Positions 1 to 7,798 of a stretch of 21,307 nucleotides of DNA are shown one piece after another. The notes beneath the pieces were generated by a model, which did not search any database, had not been told where the DNA came from, and saw only the letters and a program-made list of their open reading frames with translations. The translations under genes were made by a program, and so were the position numbers. Source of the DNA: a virus; the IMG/VR virus record IMGVR_UViG_3300004369_000182, positions 1 through 21,307 of that record, one strand, 5' to 3'. Each line of letters starts with the position of its first letter. Positions within the stretch are counted from its first letter, which is position 1.

Positions 1-1064
1 CTAAGCGGCTTGAAGCGTTTATCTATAAATCTAAAGTAGAGTTCCCCGCCGTCGCACTTGTCGTATATTACTAACGAGCCCGAAACTACATTGTAGATGG
101 GGTTTTCGTTCTCCGATGCCCCACCGATCGCATTGTCGTGATGCATGCCCATACCCGCCCCTATGCCATAAACGGCGACGTGAGCGTCGCTCCGCCACTG
201 AAGACAATCTTTTGCTTCCGGGTACACATTCGAATATGCATGTATGCAATCAAACATTGCTTTTTCGAGTTTGGTGTGAAACTCCATATCGTTGGAGGGG
301 GCTCCTTCTGGTGAAAGATTCAAGTATCTTTCTGGAGCCTCTGTAACTTGTGCTTTCGTAAACTTATATCCACCGCGATTCACGTAAAACCCATTTTCAT
401 CAATTGTGTAGTCATGCGGTTCAACTTTGCGCCTACGCTCCAGCCAGCCAGGGATAAAGGCTTCATCAACCGCAAGCACATTGTGGAACTCCACAATCCC
501 ATACCCATAATCTGTATGTGGCATTGTTTTGTCCTTGTCTCGATTTTCTCTCCACCGTTTAATGTCTTTGGCAGTTTCTTGAGTTTCGCAAATGGAACCC
601 CTAAATATGTCACCATCAATAAGGCGATGAGCGAATGCTGAGTGCTTGCCGCTTAAATATATTGTTCGTTCTGCATTTGGGTTTTCGACGTGAGGGTAGG
701 GCCACCCATAAATCGCTGCCTCGACGTAACGAATACGCGCACGAGACAGCATCTCCCGAAGGTATACTTCCTGATTTTTGTCACCAATATGGTTGGCATC
801 AATATATGTCCCCGTGAAGCCATGCTTTATTGCTTCTTCGGCATTTGGGAACACCCCTCCCCCCATGCAAATAGAAATAATAACCTCAACCTCCTGGGAC
901 ATGGCTCCGATAGTGCCGAGATCGATTAGCCCAATGGAGTTGGCGCGAGTCTTGGTGGTCTCGGAGCGCCCATTTAGTGCGCAAAAAACATCATGGCCAT
1001 TCCTTAAACACGCTTGGGCTAAGGATGCCCCCATTTTGCCCGGGTGCAAGATGCCAATTTTCAT
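1..1064 (-). CDS. Fusion of NAD(P)-binding dehydrogenase-type domain and 2OG-Fe(II) oxygenase (3' end outside window)
   Basis: The reading frame opens with an ATG at 1062-1064 and stays open for 354 codons to the window edge, so the C-terminus is missing. Residues 1-160 resemble the Rossmann domain of beta-hydroxyacid/6-phosphogluconate dehydrogenase-like proteins, closest to the DUF1932-associated type: the N-terminal loop reads GILHPGKMG (residues 4-12), followed by a GHDV strand end, an SIC strand end near 64-66, TYIDAN near 86-91 and an IYLSG motif at 135-139. Residues about 180-354 are a 2OG-Fe(II) oxygenase domain. It shares DYGYGIVEF with the neighbour at 1061-1687 and has the HxD iron ligands H308 and D310; the distal His and Arg lie beyond the edge. 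The start overlaps the upstream stop as ATGA, implying translational coupling. The helical C-terminal domain expected after such a Rossmann domain appears replaced by the oxygenase. Substrate unknown. Confidence 0.85.
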   Translation of the reverse strand, partial: MKIGILHPGKMGASLAQACLRNGHDVFCALNGRSETTKTRANSIGLIDLGTIGAMSQEVEVIISICMGGGVFPNAEEAIKHGFTGTYIDANHIGDKNQEVYLREMLSRARIRYVEAAIYGWPYPHVENPNAERTIYLSGKHSAFAHRLIDGDIFRGSICETQETAKDIKRWRENRDKDKTMPHTDYGYGIVEFHNVLAVDEAFIPGWLERRRKVEPHDYTIDENGFYVNRGGYKFTKAQVTEAPERYLNLSPEGAPSNDMEFHTKLEKAMFDCIHAYSNVYPEAKDCLQWRSDAHVAVYGIGAGMGMHHDNAIGGASENENPIYNVVSGSLVIYDKCDGGELYFRFIDKRFKPL

Positions 1065-1687
1065 TGATCAGCCTGGCCCAATTCCACTATCTCAAAATTC
1101 CCAGTTCTTTTCCCATGCCCAAACCACTCTAGTCGTGCGACCCTGGTCCCAGAGATCACTTTAGTTATGTAGTGGGCCCCCATGAAATTAGATGGGAATG
1201 CAAAGAATGAACCTTTGCACGGGAGAAATTCCTGACCAAGATAGTGAAATCCCAACGCTCCACCTACGCAGCGATCTGAGAGAATCAGCGAAGTAGAAAT
1301 TACCGAGCCGATCAATTCTTCGTTTTGTGTCCCCGAGTCGATCGCATTGTCATTATGCACCCCGATGTGGCAACCTGGTCCATAGGAGATCACATGAGAG
1401 TCTCCTCTCCATGCAATTGATTTCGCTGCCCCAGGGTAGATCTTTGCGTAGTGTCCTACTGCTCTCATCGTGGCATCCCGTAGGCGCTGAATCAGCATTA
1501 ATCGAGACTCATCGGGGTGACCTGCATAAAAATTCGGGTACCTCTGAGGGGCCATTTCAAACGCCTTGTAGCATTCAGGCTGCTCGTCATGCATGTCCTC
1601 AACCCATGCATCGAGTACGTCATCTGCAATATTCGCAATCAACAGCGGAAATTCCACCACCCCGTAACCATGGTCAACGCAGTCCAT
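1061..1687 (-). CDS. 2OG-Fe(II) oxygenase, prolyl-4-hydroxylase-like
   Basis: This 208-residue protein has the core of a 2-oxoglutarate/Fe(II)-dependent dioxygenase. Iron ligands are H111 and D113 (in GVHNDNAI) and distal H172, followed ten residues later by R182, the expected 2OG-carboxylate-binding position. The preceding segment YPGAAKSIAWRGDSHV matches the C-terminal domain of the fusion gene at 1-1064, so the two are paralogues, this one lacking the NAD(P)-binding part. The N-terminus starts almost directly at the shared GYGVVEF motif. An AGAGGA-type ribosome site lies about 11 bases before the ATG, overlapping the end of the upstream gene four bases away. Its stop overlaps the next start as ATGA. 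Proline, other amino-acid side chains or small molecules are possible substrates; the sequence does not tell which. Confidence 0.85.
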   Translation of the reverse strand: MDCVDHGYGVVEFPLLIANIADDVLDAWVEDMHDEQPECYKAFEMAPQRYPNFYAGHPDESRLMLIQRLRDATMRAVGHYAKIYPGAAKSIAWRGDSHVISYGPGCHIGVHNDNAIDSGTQNEELIGSVISTSLILSDRCVGGALGFHYLGQEFLPCKGSFFAFPSNFMGAHYITKVISGTRVARLEWFGHGKRTGNFEIVELGQADQ

Positions 1688-1691
1688 GGGT

Positions 1692-2543
1692 TTACTGATC
1701 CTCTAACGCCCCAGTTGGAGGAAGCAAGGAGTACCCAGTCGGCATGTACACATTAGAGGACATTTGCGCTTGGTCTGGGTGGGCGAGGGGATCGCACACC
1801 TCTTCTCTCACTGATGGGTTTGGCGTGCCCTGGCAGTACCAGCCTAGGTACGAATAACGCCAACCGCCCGTAATCATTTGCACTTCATGAGCCGCCATGT
1901 AATTCGAAGGGAAAAATAGAATGTCCCCTTTCGACGGCTTGTGGGTTATATCTAAGTAACAAAAATGGTGCAAACCCCCTGTGAAATTTGTGCCATCAAG
2001 TTCATCCTCCGAATCGACGCAATCGTTGAGGTAGGCGACGACTGAGACCGTATTGCGGGTTGCCAATTGATCAATCGGGTGCGGCTTGCCATATTCGTAG
2101 TCAGTTGATACATCCGAGTGCATCCCAAGGTACGCCCCCTTGGGGTACGCCACGATATGACTTTTAATTTTCCACCATATGCACTTCCCAACTAAAGGGA
2201 AAATGTCTAAATAGGACAGGAGGCACTTGTCGCGTACTGATTCGATGTAATTAAGGGCTTCGATTACTTTCTCGTCAGAATTTTGGTGAATCATACTTCC
2301 TCGCCAAGGCATTTCCTCGATGGAATTCTTGTTGAAGAAGTAACCGCTTCTGTTTATATATCCTTCAATCCCGCTTATTGGGTCAATGCCAGGAGTATAC
2401 GATTTGGCCCTTTCTTCAAGAAGAGTTTCGTGGCAAAAATTTCGCATCCAATCCCAATCAAGGGAAAATACATTTCTAAACAAAACGACACCCGACCCAA
2501 GGTGTGTCGCCTCAAATCTGTCACCACTGTTGTTTTGGCTCAT
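1692..2543 (-). CDS. 2OG-Fe(II) oxygenase, prolyl-4-hydroxylase-like
   Basis: This 283-residue protein carries a complete 2OG-Fe(II) oxygenase active site: H142 and D144 in LGMHSDVS, a GG turn at 189-190, the strand GDILFFPSNYMAAHEV with distal H219, and R229 ten residues later. The spacing fits prolyl-4-hydroxylase-like members. It aligns in order with the two downstream oxygenases (FP..., IWWKIKSHIVAY, G.H.D), so it is probably the third member of a local tandem family. About 45 C-terminal residues after the catalytic core are Pro/Ser-rich and unassigned. The ATG overlaps the end of the methyltransferase gene by 23 bases and has an AGAAGG ribosome site about 4 bases upstream, which supports this start. 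Substrate unknown. Confidence 0.85.
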   Translation of the reverse strand: MSQNNSGDRFEATHLGSGVVLFRNVFSLDWDWMRNFCHETLLEERAKSYTPGIDPISGIEGYINRSGYFFNKNSIEEMPWRGSMIHQNSDEKVIEALNYIESVRDKCLLSYLDIFPLVGKCIWWKIKSHIVAYPKGAYLGMHSDVSTDYEYGKPHPIDQLATRNTVSVVAYLNDCVDSEDELDGTNFTGGLHHFCYLDITHKPSKGDILFFPSNYMAAHEVQMITGGWRYSYLGWYCQGTPNPSVREEVCDPLAHPDQAQMSSNVYMPTGYSLLPPTGALEDQ

Positions 2544-3147
2544 AAAACCTTCTCAAGTATTCCCTACTAACATACTGCTCGCACTTTTGCCAGTCTATGA
2601 CGTTTGGATCGATCCAGTAGTCCTCGCCAACATCGCGAACTGCCAGTACGTAACCAAACGAGTCCAGGATTTCTCTTTGGATATCCCGCATCACCTGATT
2701 GCGAAAATATTTGATCCAATCATGCTCAAAGCAAATAACAGAAAACCGATAAGACGATAAAGGGAGACTGATTAGTCCATGGAGGCAGTTTAATGGGTTG
2801 CCCCTTGGCCGTCGTGCATAGTCGTACCCAGTGTCGATATCAATCTGTAAAAAATCTATCTGCTTGGGAAAATTATTTTCCTCGAAGTAGGATATGTAGT
2901 TAAATTTTAGGGCATCGCCAAAACATGGGTTTCGCCGTGCTGAGTTGAACTCACTCCTCCGTTCTTCCTTAATTTCAAAAGATACGCCAACCCAGCCGTA
3001 TGTATTTTCCAGGAAGTAAGTATTGCTTTGTTCGCGCGAATGATAGGCGCCGACCTCCACATAATGACCCTGGGATTTGAAATTGGTCATTTCTAAAGCA
3101 AATAATTCTTGGGTGCTTTCACCAGGGTATCGATTGTGATTAGGCAT
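2521..3147 (-). CDS. FkbM-like SAM-dependent methyltransferase
   Basis: This 208-residue protein resembles the FkbM class of methyltransferases, which usually O-methylate sugar or polyketide hydroxyls. Motif I is seen as GHYVEVGAYHSREQSNT (residues 27-43), with the acidic residue ending strand 2 at E58 and an IDFLQIDIDTG segment (97-107) typical of the family's motif with central Asp. A late segment, FGYVLAVRDVGEDYWIDP (164-181), also matches the FkbM end pattern. The gene lies 9 bases after the TauD-like gene, with only a weak GGCAGG ribosome site. It is placed among oxygenases that could create hydroxyl groups, so methylation of a hydroxylated product is conceivable, but that is inference. 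Confidence 0.75.
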   Translation of the reverse strand: MPNHNRYPGESTQELFALEMTNFKSQGHYVEVGAYHSREQSNTYFLENTYGWVGVSFEIKEERRSEFNSARRNPCFGDALKFNYISYFEENNFPKQIDFLQIDIDTGYDYARRPRGNPLNCLHGLISLPLSSYRFSVICFEHDWIKYFRNQVMRDIQREILDSFGYVLAVRDVGEDYWIDPNVIDWQKCEQYVSREYLRRFYEPKQQW

Positions 3148-3156
3148 AGGCCTGCC

Positions 3157-4671
3157 CTATCTGTCGATCTCATGCTCATTGAGTTCGAGCATGTACTGCA
3201 GGTAGTCAACGATTGCTTCAATAATTTCTTTTCGTTCTTCGTTTGTTTCAAGATGGTTGAAACATCCATACACCGTGTCGACGGCAAACTGAACCAGGAA
3301 GTCAAATGGGGGTTGCGAATCCTCAAAACCTTCATAATCGATGAACGATAAATTATGCCAATCCCAAGGGCGATTCTTTAGGGGCTGGTGCGGGAACCAG
3401 TCTGGATAGTGCCAAGCGTGCCCTGCATGCCGAAGATCTGCATGGAATTCTCCAAATGCTTCGATCAGCCGAAGTAATGGCCATCTGCCCTGATCGTCGA
3501 GTTCGGTGCTAAAAAGATCGTCCGATGGAGCATATGCTTTCTCCAGATCTCCATTAGGGGTAAACAGAAATTTTTGGCCCTCTAAGGGGGCCCCAGGAAG
3601 GGCGCGCTTGCTATAGCGTTCGAGAAAGTTTCCCGACTCAGGCGAGACGGGGATGATGTCAAATTCAGGGTTCCAAGTTTCTGCTTTTACCCGCTCCGCA
3701 TCTTCCGGTATTTGTCCGTTGCTGCTATAAACGAACATTGTTGCTTTTTGGAATCTGTGCTCCAGGCCGGGCAAGGCGTAAATGCCCTTAGTAAACACCA
3801 ATGGGATGTGATCTGGATTTGGGCCAACCGACCTGTCTTTTGCTACCGTATGATGCCTAATGACATCACCGAATGCAGGGTTCAGTTTTGATTGCCTGCC
3901 GGGGTCAAAATATGGCATCTCCTCTCCGATGCTCCCACGGGCAAATATGCGCTGAGAATGATTCCACCCAGGCCCAAAAGAATGGATAGTTGCCCTATTG
4001 TCCCAGACAATAAAGTCTCCAACTTTCCAGTCCCACTGGTACCAGTTGCGACCGTCTGACAGATACTGGTGTACCCATTCTGAAAACGCAGGGAACCAGT
4101 CGCACTCCACTTCGGGGGAAGTTTCTGGGCCAGTCCAAAAAATCATCGTCTCGCCGGTCACCGGATGTGTCCGTAGGGCCGGGTGAGCAACCAGCCCCTG
4201 ATCCCCGCACGGTGCAATGGAACCTGTGTGGTGGACAAATTTAATGAGTTCTAATTCTTTTTTGAAATGATCTGGACACATTTCATACATCAAGCACAAA
4301 GAAGCCAAATAGGTTGACCCAACGCCTTTGGGCAAATCAAATGTATGCATATGCATCGATGTGAACGATGGAGGTTCCGGGAGAAATGGATTGTCGACAT
4401 GCCATTGTGACATCACAAAATTGTGATGCTCGCTGGATAGGGTGTTCGGGTTCCCGATATGGTTCTCGTTGGGGAGTAAGCCTTCTTCTGGTTTCGGATC
4501 ATCGCCCCTATATAAGGCATGGAGTATTGCAAAATGCTCGTCTTGAGTTGGATGAAGTCCGATAAATCCGATCATTTTATTACGAGCGAGGATTTCGGCG
4601 AAATATTCACCATCCTCAATAATTTGCTGGGCCGTTAGTCCCTTGACCTTGAAGCCAAGTGATCCAAGCAT
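3157..4671 (-). CDS. TauD/TfdA-type 2OG-Fe(II) dioxygenase with long C-terminal extension
   Basis: From the ATG at 4669-4671 the product is 504 residues. Residues 1-45 look like the usual TauD N-terminus (GFKVKGLT...). Iron ligands are H91 and D93 in QWHVDNPF and distal H220 in ATIHSFG. R231 and R235 follow at +11 and +15, the spacing of the 2OG-binding arginines in E. coli TauD. The TauD fold should end near residue 245. The remaining 260 or so residues are not a known part of it; they are rich in Trp, His and Phe and contain AWHYPDWFPHQP. An ATG at 4788 would add 39 basic/hydrophobic residues but overlaps the upstream gene by 95 bases and has no ribosome site. The ATG at 4671 follows the upstream stop by 22 bases with a weak AGGT, so I prefer it. 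Substrate unknown. Confidence 0.85.
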   Translation of the reverse strand: MLGSLGFKVKGLTAQQIIEDGEYFAEILARNKMIGFIGLHPTQDEHFAILHALYRGDDPKPEEGLLPNENHIGNPNTLSSEHHNFVMSQWHVDNPFLPEPPSFTSMHMHTFDLPKGVGSTYLASLCLMYEMCPDHFKKELELIKFVHHTGSIAPCGDQGLVAHPALRTHPVTGETMIFWTGPETSPEVECDWFPAFSEWVHQYLSDGRNWYQWDWKVGDFIVWDNRATIHSFGPGWNHSQRIFARGSIGEEMPYFDPGRQSKLNPAFGDVIRHHTVAKDRSVGPNPDHIPLVFTKGIYALPGLEHRFQKATMFVYSSNGQIPEDAERVKAETWNPEFDIIPVSPESGNFLERYSKRALPGAPLEGQKFLFTPNGDLEKAYAPSDDLFSTELDDQGRWPLLRLIEAFGEFHADLRHAGHAWHYPDWFPHQPLKNRPWDWHNLSFIDYEGFEDSQPPFDFLVQFAVDTVYGCFNHLETNEERKEIIEAIVDYLQYMLELNEHEIDR

Positions 4672-4693
4672 AAGACCTGCCGCTAGACCGCCT

Positions 4694-5425
4694 TTAACTT
4701 TTTTCACGAGGGACCTCCAAAGTCGCATGATTTTCATGCCGTGGGCCAATTCTATTACCCTCGGCGTCGAGGCCAGTCCTAATCCCATTCATCCAAGACC
4801 ACGGTTTTTCTTGAAGTTTCTTTACTTTCGCATCCCCATACGCTTGGCGAGAGGCAACAAGTTCCTTGTTGTCCCATAGGTTCTTCACTTCGAATTCGGT
4901 TTCTTTTATGAGAGACGGTTCGTAGAAATTGAAAAATGCTAGTCCTGACCCAGCGGGAAATGTAATTGGAGTTTTTTCCTTGGTGATAATCCAACTCATA
5001 TTGACCTCATCGGGCCACCAATCGGAGGGGATGGATGCCGACAAAGGAATGGCTCCATCAACTACGTAGTTGGGAGTGCCGGTCAACCATGTATGTACCC
5101 CAGGTGGGGTATTAAAGACCCAACCTAGGCAAAATGTAGCCATCCCGACAATCGATTGCTGGACAATATTTTGTTCATAAGAATGCCCGTTGATCGATCG
5201 AGTTACCGTCCCACCCTCTAGGACGCGAGGGACACTGGTGCCCCCGTCCCATTGGAAGACAACGTCATGCGGAAGGACAATTTCCCAACCGCTTACATTG
5301 GCCTCTGTCACAGGAAGGCATCTATAGGCGTGCTTGTTATAGGTGTCGTCCATCCATTGGCGACGAACGGTTGACTGACGTATTTCTAGAGGCTGAGGCG
5401 TTGTTTTGACCAACGATACCTTCAT
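4694..5425 (-). CDS. DUF6065 family protein of unknown function
   Basis: This 243-residue protein matches my recollection of the DUF6065 family: RRQWMDDTYNKHAYRCLPVT (residues 22-41), GWEIVLP (47-53), a QWDGG (58-62), a GILTF-like GMATFCLGWVF, a PPGVHTWLTGTPNY segment and a VNMSWIITK strand. The family function is unknown to me; it is found in phages and in bacteria near modification genes. No signal peptide or transmembrane segment is evident. The ATG overlaps the stop of the preceding oxygenase gene as ATGA and there is no clear ribosome site, so translation is probably coupled. The identification rests on motif memory, not a database search. Confidence 0.7.
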   Translation of the reverse strand: MKVSLVKTTPQPLEIRQSTVRRQWMDDTYNKHAYRCLPVTEANVSGWEIVLPHDVVFQWDGGTSVPRVLEGGTVTRSINGHSYEQNIVQQSIVGMATFCLGWVFNTPPGVHTWLTGTPNYVVDGAIPLSASIPSDWWPDEVNMSWIITKEKTPITFPAGSGLAFFNFYEPSLIKETEFEVKNLWDNKELVASRQAYGDAKVKKLQEKPWSWMNGIRTGLDAEGNRIGPRHENHATLEVPREKS

Positions 5426-6129
5426 GACGCCGAAGAGACTTGACCGCCCCCGACCGTTGGCAAATCAGGCTTTGGGTATGTCGTCGGGTCATAGCCCGGC
5501 TGATTTTGCTGCTGGTGATTTCTGTCGTTGTAGTCGTACATAGTGACCGCCGAATACTTGACACCCTTCGTTACTGGTCGTGACGAGTGAGCATAAATGA
5601 AGTTCGACGGGTGGATAATGAGGTCTCCCTTTTCGGGCTTAAACATGACATCCTGGAAGGGCATCAAGTATTCCCCTCCCTCGTAGTCGTCATTGATGTA
5701 CCCAATCGACGACACCGTGCAAAAGTATGCGAAGCCTGAATCCGGGTGGACACCAAAAAATTGACCCTCTTCGTACTTGACAAAGTTGGTGACTTCCTCG
5801 TACTCCAAAACCAGGTTGTACAGCGATGAATAGTGGCGCACGCACTCCCTGACCCCAGCAATTACTTCGGCATATACATTCTTCAAGTCGGACATTTCTT
5901 CGGGCAATGTATGGAGTGAGCGCTCTCCAATTTTCAGGTCATAACAATCTCGATAATTCTTCATGACCTCGTAATCGCCGACAGTGGCAGGGAGCCACTT
6001 GTAGGCGTCGTTCTCGTGAGCCCGAAGAGCATCCTCAATGCGCTCAACGAAATTTGCATCCGGCGACCATACGTTCTTATATAGAACGATTCCTGCATTG
6101 GGGTGCCCGATGTACCCTGCGATATCCAT
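5422..6129 (-). CDS. 2OG-Fe(II) oxygenase, prolyl-4-hydroxylase-like
   Basis: This 235-residue protein has the HxD ligands H128 and D130 (FFGVHPDSG), the strand YINDDYEGGEYLMP, GDLIIHPSNFIYAHSS with distal H171, and K181 at +10. Lysine in that position is the 2OG ligand in classical prolyl-4-hydroxylases, so this copy is the most P4H-like in the window. The C-terminal 35 residues are Gln/Pro/Ser-rich and look flexible. A perfect AGGAGG lies 4 bases upstream of the ATG, suggesting efficient translation. It follows the second glutathione-peroxidase-like gene by 42 bases and overlaps the DUF6065 gene by 4. Substrate unknown. Confidence 0.87.
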   Translation of the reverse strand: MDIAGYIGHPNAGIVLYKNVWSPDANFVERIEDALRAHENDAYKWLPATVGDYEVMKNYRDCYDLKIGERSLHTLPEEMSDLKNVYAEVIAGVRECVRHYSSLYNLVLEYEEVTNFVKYEEGQFFGVHPDSGFAYFCTVSSIGYINDDYEGGEYLMPFQDVMFKPEKGDLIIHPSNFIYAHSSRPVTKGVKYSAVTMYDYNDRNHQQQNQPGYDPTTYPKPDLPTVGGGQVSSAS

Positions 6130-6171
6130 TTATCCTCCTGTGTTTGGCGTGTCGCGATTGACTCTACTACG

Positions 6172-7107
6172 TCACAGTTCTGTTTGTGACAACATGAAGT
6201 TAATGTCTTTAGTAATGAGATCAAGCGAATGGGTCACCCCAAATCGAATAATCTCAATAAAATCAAAATTCGGAGCCGAGAACATCTCGCTTTCCAAGTT
6301 TACGTTCGGCTCGCTGGACTTGACGGCTCCACCCCTATAGTCCTCGATCCCATCTTCGGAAGTTGAAATTGAAAGCCAAGGAAACAAATTATTGTTCCGG
6401 TCACGCTGTCCAAACAGAAAACCATTGCCGTATCTGATAAAACATTCGCCAGATCTAGAGATCAGGAATTTTTCGAAATTCCCACGTAGTGGGGCGTACC
6501 CTCGTTTATGGTCTGGTGGTCTAACTCGTTTAACGTCAGTCCATCCTGCAACTTCATTTTGGTACGGAATGCCATTTTCGTTGACGTCAGCCAGATATGC
6601 CCCAGTTAGATAATGCCAAAAATTACTCATTTCTTGAGTTGGCTTTTCTCCAGGGACCCACTTGGGATCGTAAGTGTGCTTATCGTATCGCCCATAGGTT
6701 TGCGAAGTGAATGGGTATGTTGATCCATAATTTTCGAAAGCGTATTTGCAAGCCATTTGCCCGGGCGAGATTGACAGCCCGTGGCCGTCAATGTAATTTT
6801 GAAGACCATCTTGAAACTCTGGGTAGCCATGGCACCAAAAATCGTCAACGACAACAGCAAGAATAGAGAAGTCAGGGTTGTCTGCAAAACGCCTGTTTAA
6901 CTCTTCGAGAACAGCATGTTGCGGGATATTCCCACATCCTGCCGCTACATTGAAGAGGAGCGTTACTTTCCCAGCCAATTTTCCTAAGATGTCTTCGTTG
7001 GGGTCGTTTGCTGAGCCGAGTTCTAAGTCATAAATAGAAATTGGTAAACGGTTGATCCGGCAAGGTTCGTTTTCAAATATTTCTTTGCTCGGTATTGTGT
7101 AATCCAT
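6172..7107 (-). CDS. Glutathione-peroxidase-like thioredoxin-fold protein (second copy)
   Basis: From the ATG at 7105-7107 the product is 311 residues. It has the GPx core: SIYDLELG, GKVTLLFNVAAGCGNIP with C58 at the peroxidatic Cys/Sec position, a VDDFWCHGYPEF segment where GPx has its FPCNQFG loop, ENYGSTYPF, and GNFEKFLISRSG, equivalent to the GPx WNF-KFL motif. The tetrad Asn is kept but the Trp is Gly, and the tetrad Gln is not obvious. It has a roughly 110-residue C-terminal tail beyond a normal 160-200-residue GPx. I prefer this start over the ATG at 7167 because an AGGAG at 7119-7123 overlaps the upstream stop, whereas 7167 has no ribosome site and a 46-base overlap. Paralogue of 7799-8662. 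Peroxidase, disulfide or redox-partner roles are all possible. Confidence 0.8.
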   Translation of the reverse strand: MDYTIPSKEIFENEPCRINRLPISIYDLELGSANDPNEDILGKLAGKVTLLFNVAAGCGNIPQHAVLEELNRRFADNPDFSILAVVVDDFWCHGYPEFQDGLQNYIDGHGLSISPGQMACKYAFENYGSTYPFTSQTYGRYDKHTYDPKWVPGEKPTQEMSNFWHYLTGAYLADVNENGIPYQNEVAGWTDVKRVRPPDHKRGYAPLRGNFEKFLISRSGECFIRYGNGFLFGQRDRNNNLFPWLSISTSEDGIEDYRGGAVKSSEPNVNLESEMFSAPNFDFIEIIRFGVTHSLDLITKDINFMLSQTEL

Positions 7108-7118
7108 AACGGCAGTTT

Positions 7119-7123
7119 CTCCT
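7119..7123 (-). promoter_or_regulatory. Ribosome binding site that decides the 7107 start
   Basis: AGGAG on the minus strand, overlapping the TAG stop of the upstream oxygenase gene and lying 11 bases before the ATG at 7105-7107. The longer candidate start at 7167 has no such site. Confidence 0.6.
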
Positions 7124-7772
7124 AGCCACGGAAGCCTGTGATTGTGTAGAAAGATGGTGTCGTCCATCGAACGCCAGACAGTACGGGCTTAACACCATGG
7201 AGATAATGAATATCCCCCGGATGTGCAACGGCCATTCCCGCTTGAATAGGATATTCTCGCCGATGATCTGGGTAGTAGAACTCCCCACCACTAAAGTCGT
7301 CATTCCAGTAAATAATCGAGTTGATGTCGTAGAGCGGGAAAGGGTTGGGTCGACCATCGTTCAGTTGTTTGTCGGCGTGAGGTTCTTGCAAGTTACCTGG
7401 GAGCCAGCGAACTAAAACGGGAGGCCGCTGATGCACGTATACGCCAAACTTGTCCTCAATAATCATGGCCATTTTATCGATGTACTTTTCTAAAATTTCA
7501 AATGCCTTGAGATCTAGTTCTCCAATAATTTGGCCACTGCACACTCTGTCCCACCAATAATGCTTTTGATAGATGCAGTCGCCCTCTTCGTTGTATGTAT
7601 CGTCCATGCCGTTTTCCCACCTGTCGATGGTCTCAACGAAAGATTGGATGTAAGCGAGATCGCCTGGATCAACAAAGTTTTCTTCGTAAACGATGTTGTC
7701 CGAAGACGCACCAAAATGGCCTGGCTGGACAAGGGAGTCTTCAATAATTTCGTAATCTTGCTCGTTGTCCAC
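7122..7772 (-). CDS. 2OG-Fe(II) oxygenase, prolyl-4-hydroxylase-like, GTG start
   Basis: This 216-residue protein has the HxD ligands H132 and D134 (LQEPHADKQ), then IIYWNDDFSGGEFYYP, an AVAHPGDIHYLHGV segment with distal H192, and R202 at +10, a complete 2OG-Fe(II) oxygenase site. It starts with GTG at 7770-7772; an AAGGT ribosome site sits 6 bases upstream (7779-7783) and no in-frame ATG lies before residue 56, so the GTG is well supported. The gene lies between the two glutathione-peroxidase-like genes, 26 bases after the first. Sequence similarity to the 5422-6129 oxygenase is limited to the catalytic core. Substrate unknown. Confidence 0.87.
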   Translation of the reverse strand: MDNEQDYEIIEDSLVQPGHFGASSDNIVYEENFVDPGDLAYIQSFVETIDRWENGMDDTYNEEGDCIYQKHYWWDRVCSGQIIGELDLKAFEILEKYIDKMAMIIEDKFGVYVHQRPPVLVRWLPGNLQEPHADKQLNDGRPNPFPLYDINSIIYWNDDFSGGEFYYPDHRREYPIQAGMAVAHPGDIHYLHGVKPVLSGVRWTTPSFYTITGFRG

Positions 7773-7778
7773 AATCTG

Positions 7779-7783
7779 ACCTT
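7779..7783 (-). promoter_or_regulatory. Ribosome binding site supporting a GTG start
   Basis: AAGGT on the minus strand, 6 bases before the GTG at 7770-7772. Confidence 0.55.
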
Positions 7784-7798
7784 GGGGAGAAGTTGCGT

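Noticed and set aside
4672-4788. Longer start for the TauD-type gene at 4788
   Set aside because: It needs a 95-base overlap with DUF6065, has no ribosome site, and adds residues outside the family's N-terminus.
5337-7610. Shared MDDTYN hexapeptide between the 7122-7772 oxygenase and the DUF6065 protein
   Set aside because: The motif is expected in DUF6065 (WMDxT) and flanking residues do not align; likely coincidence.
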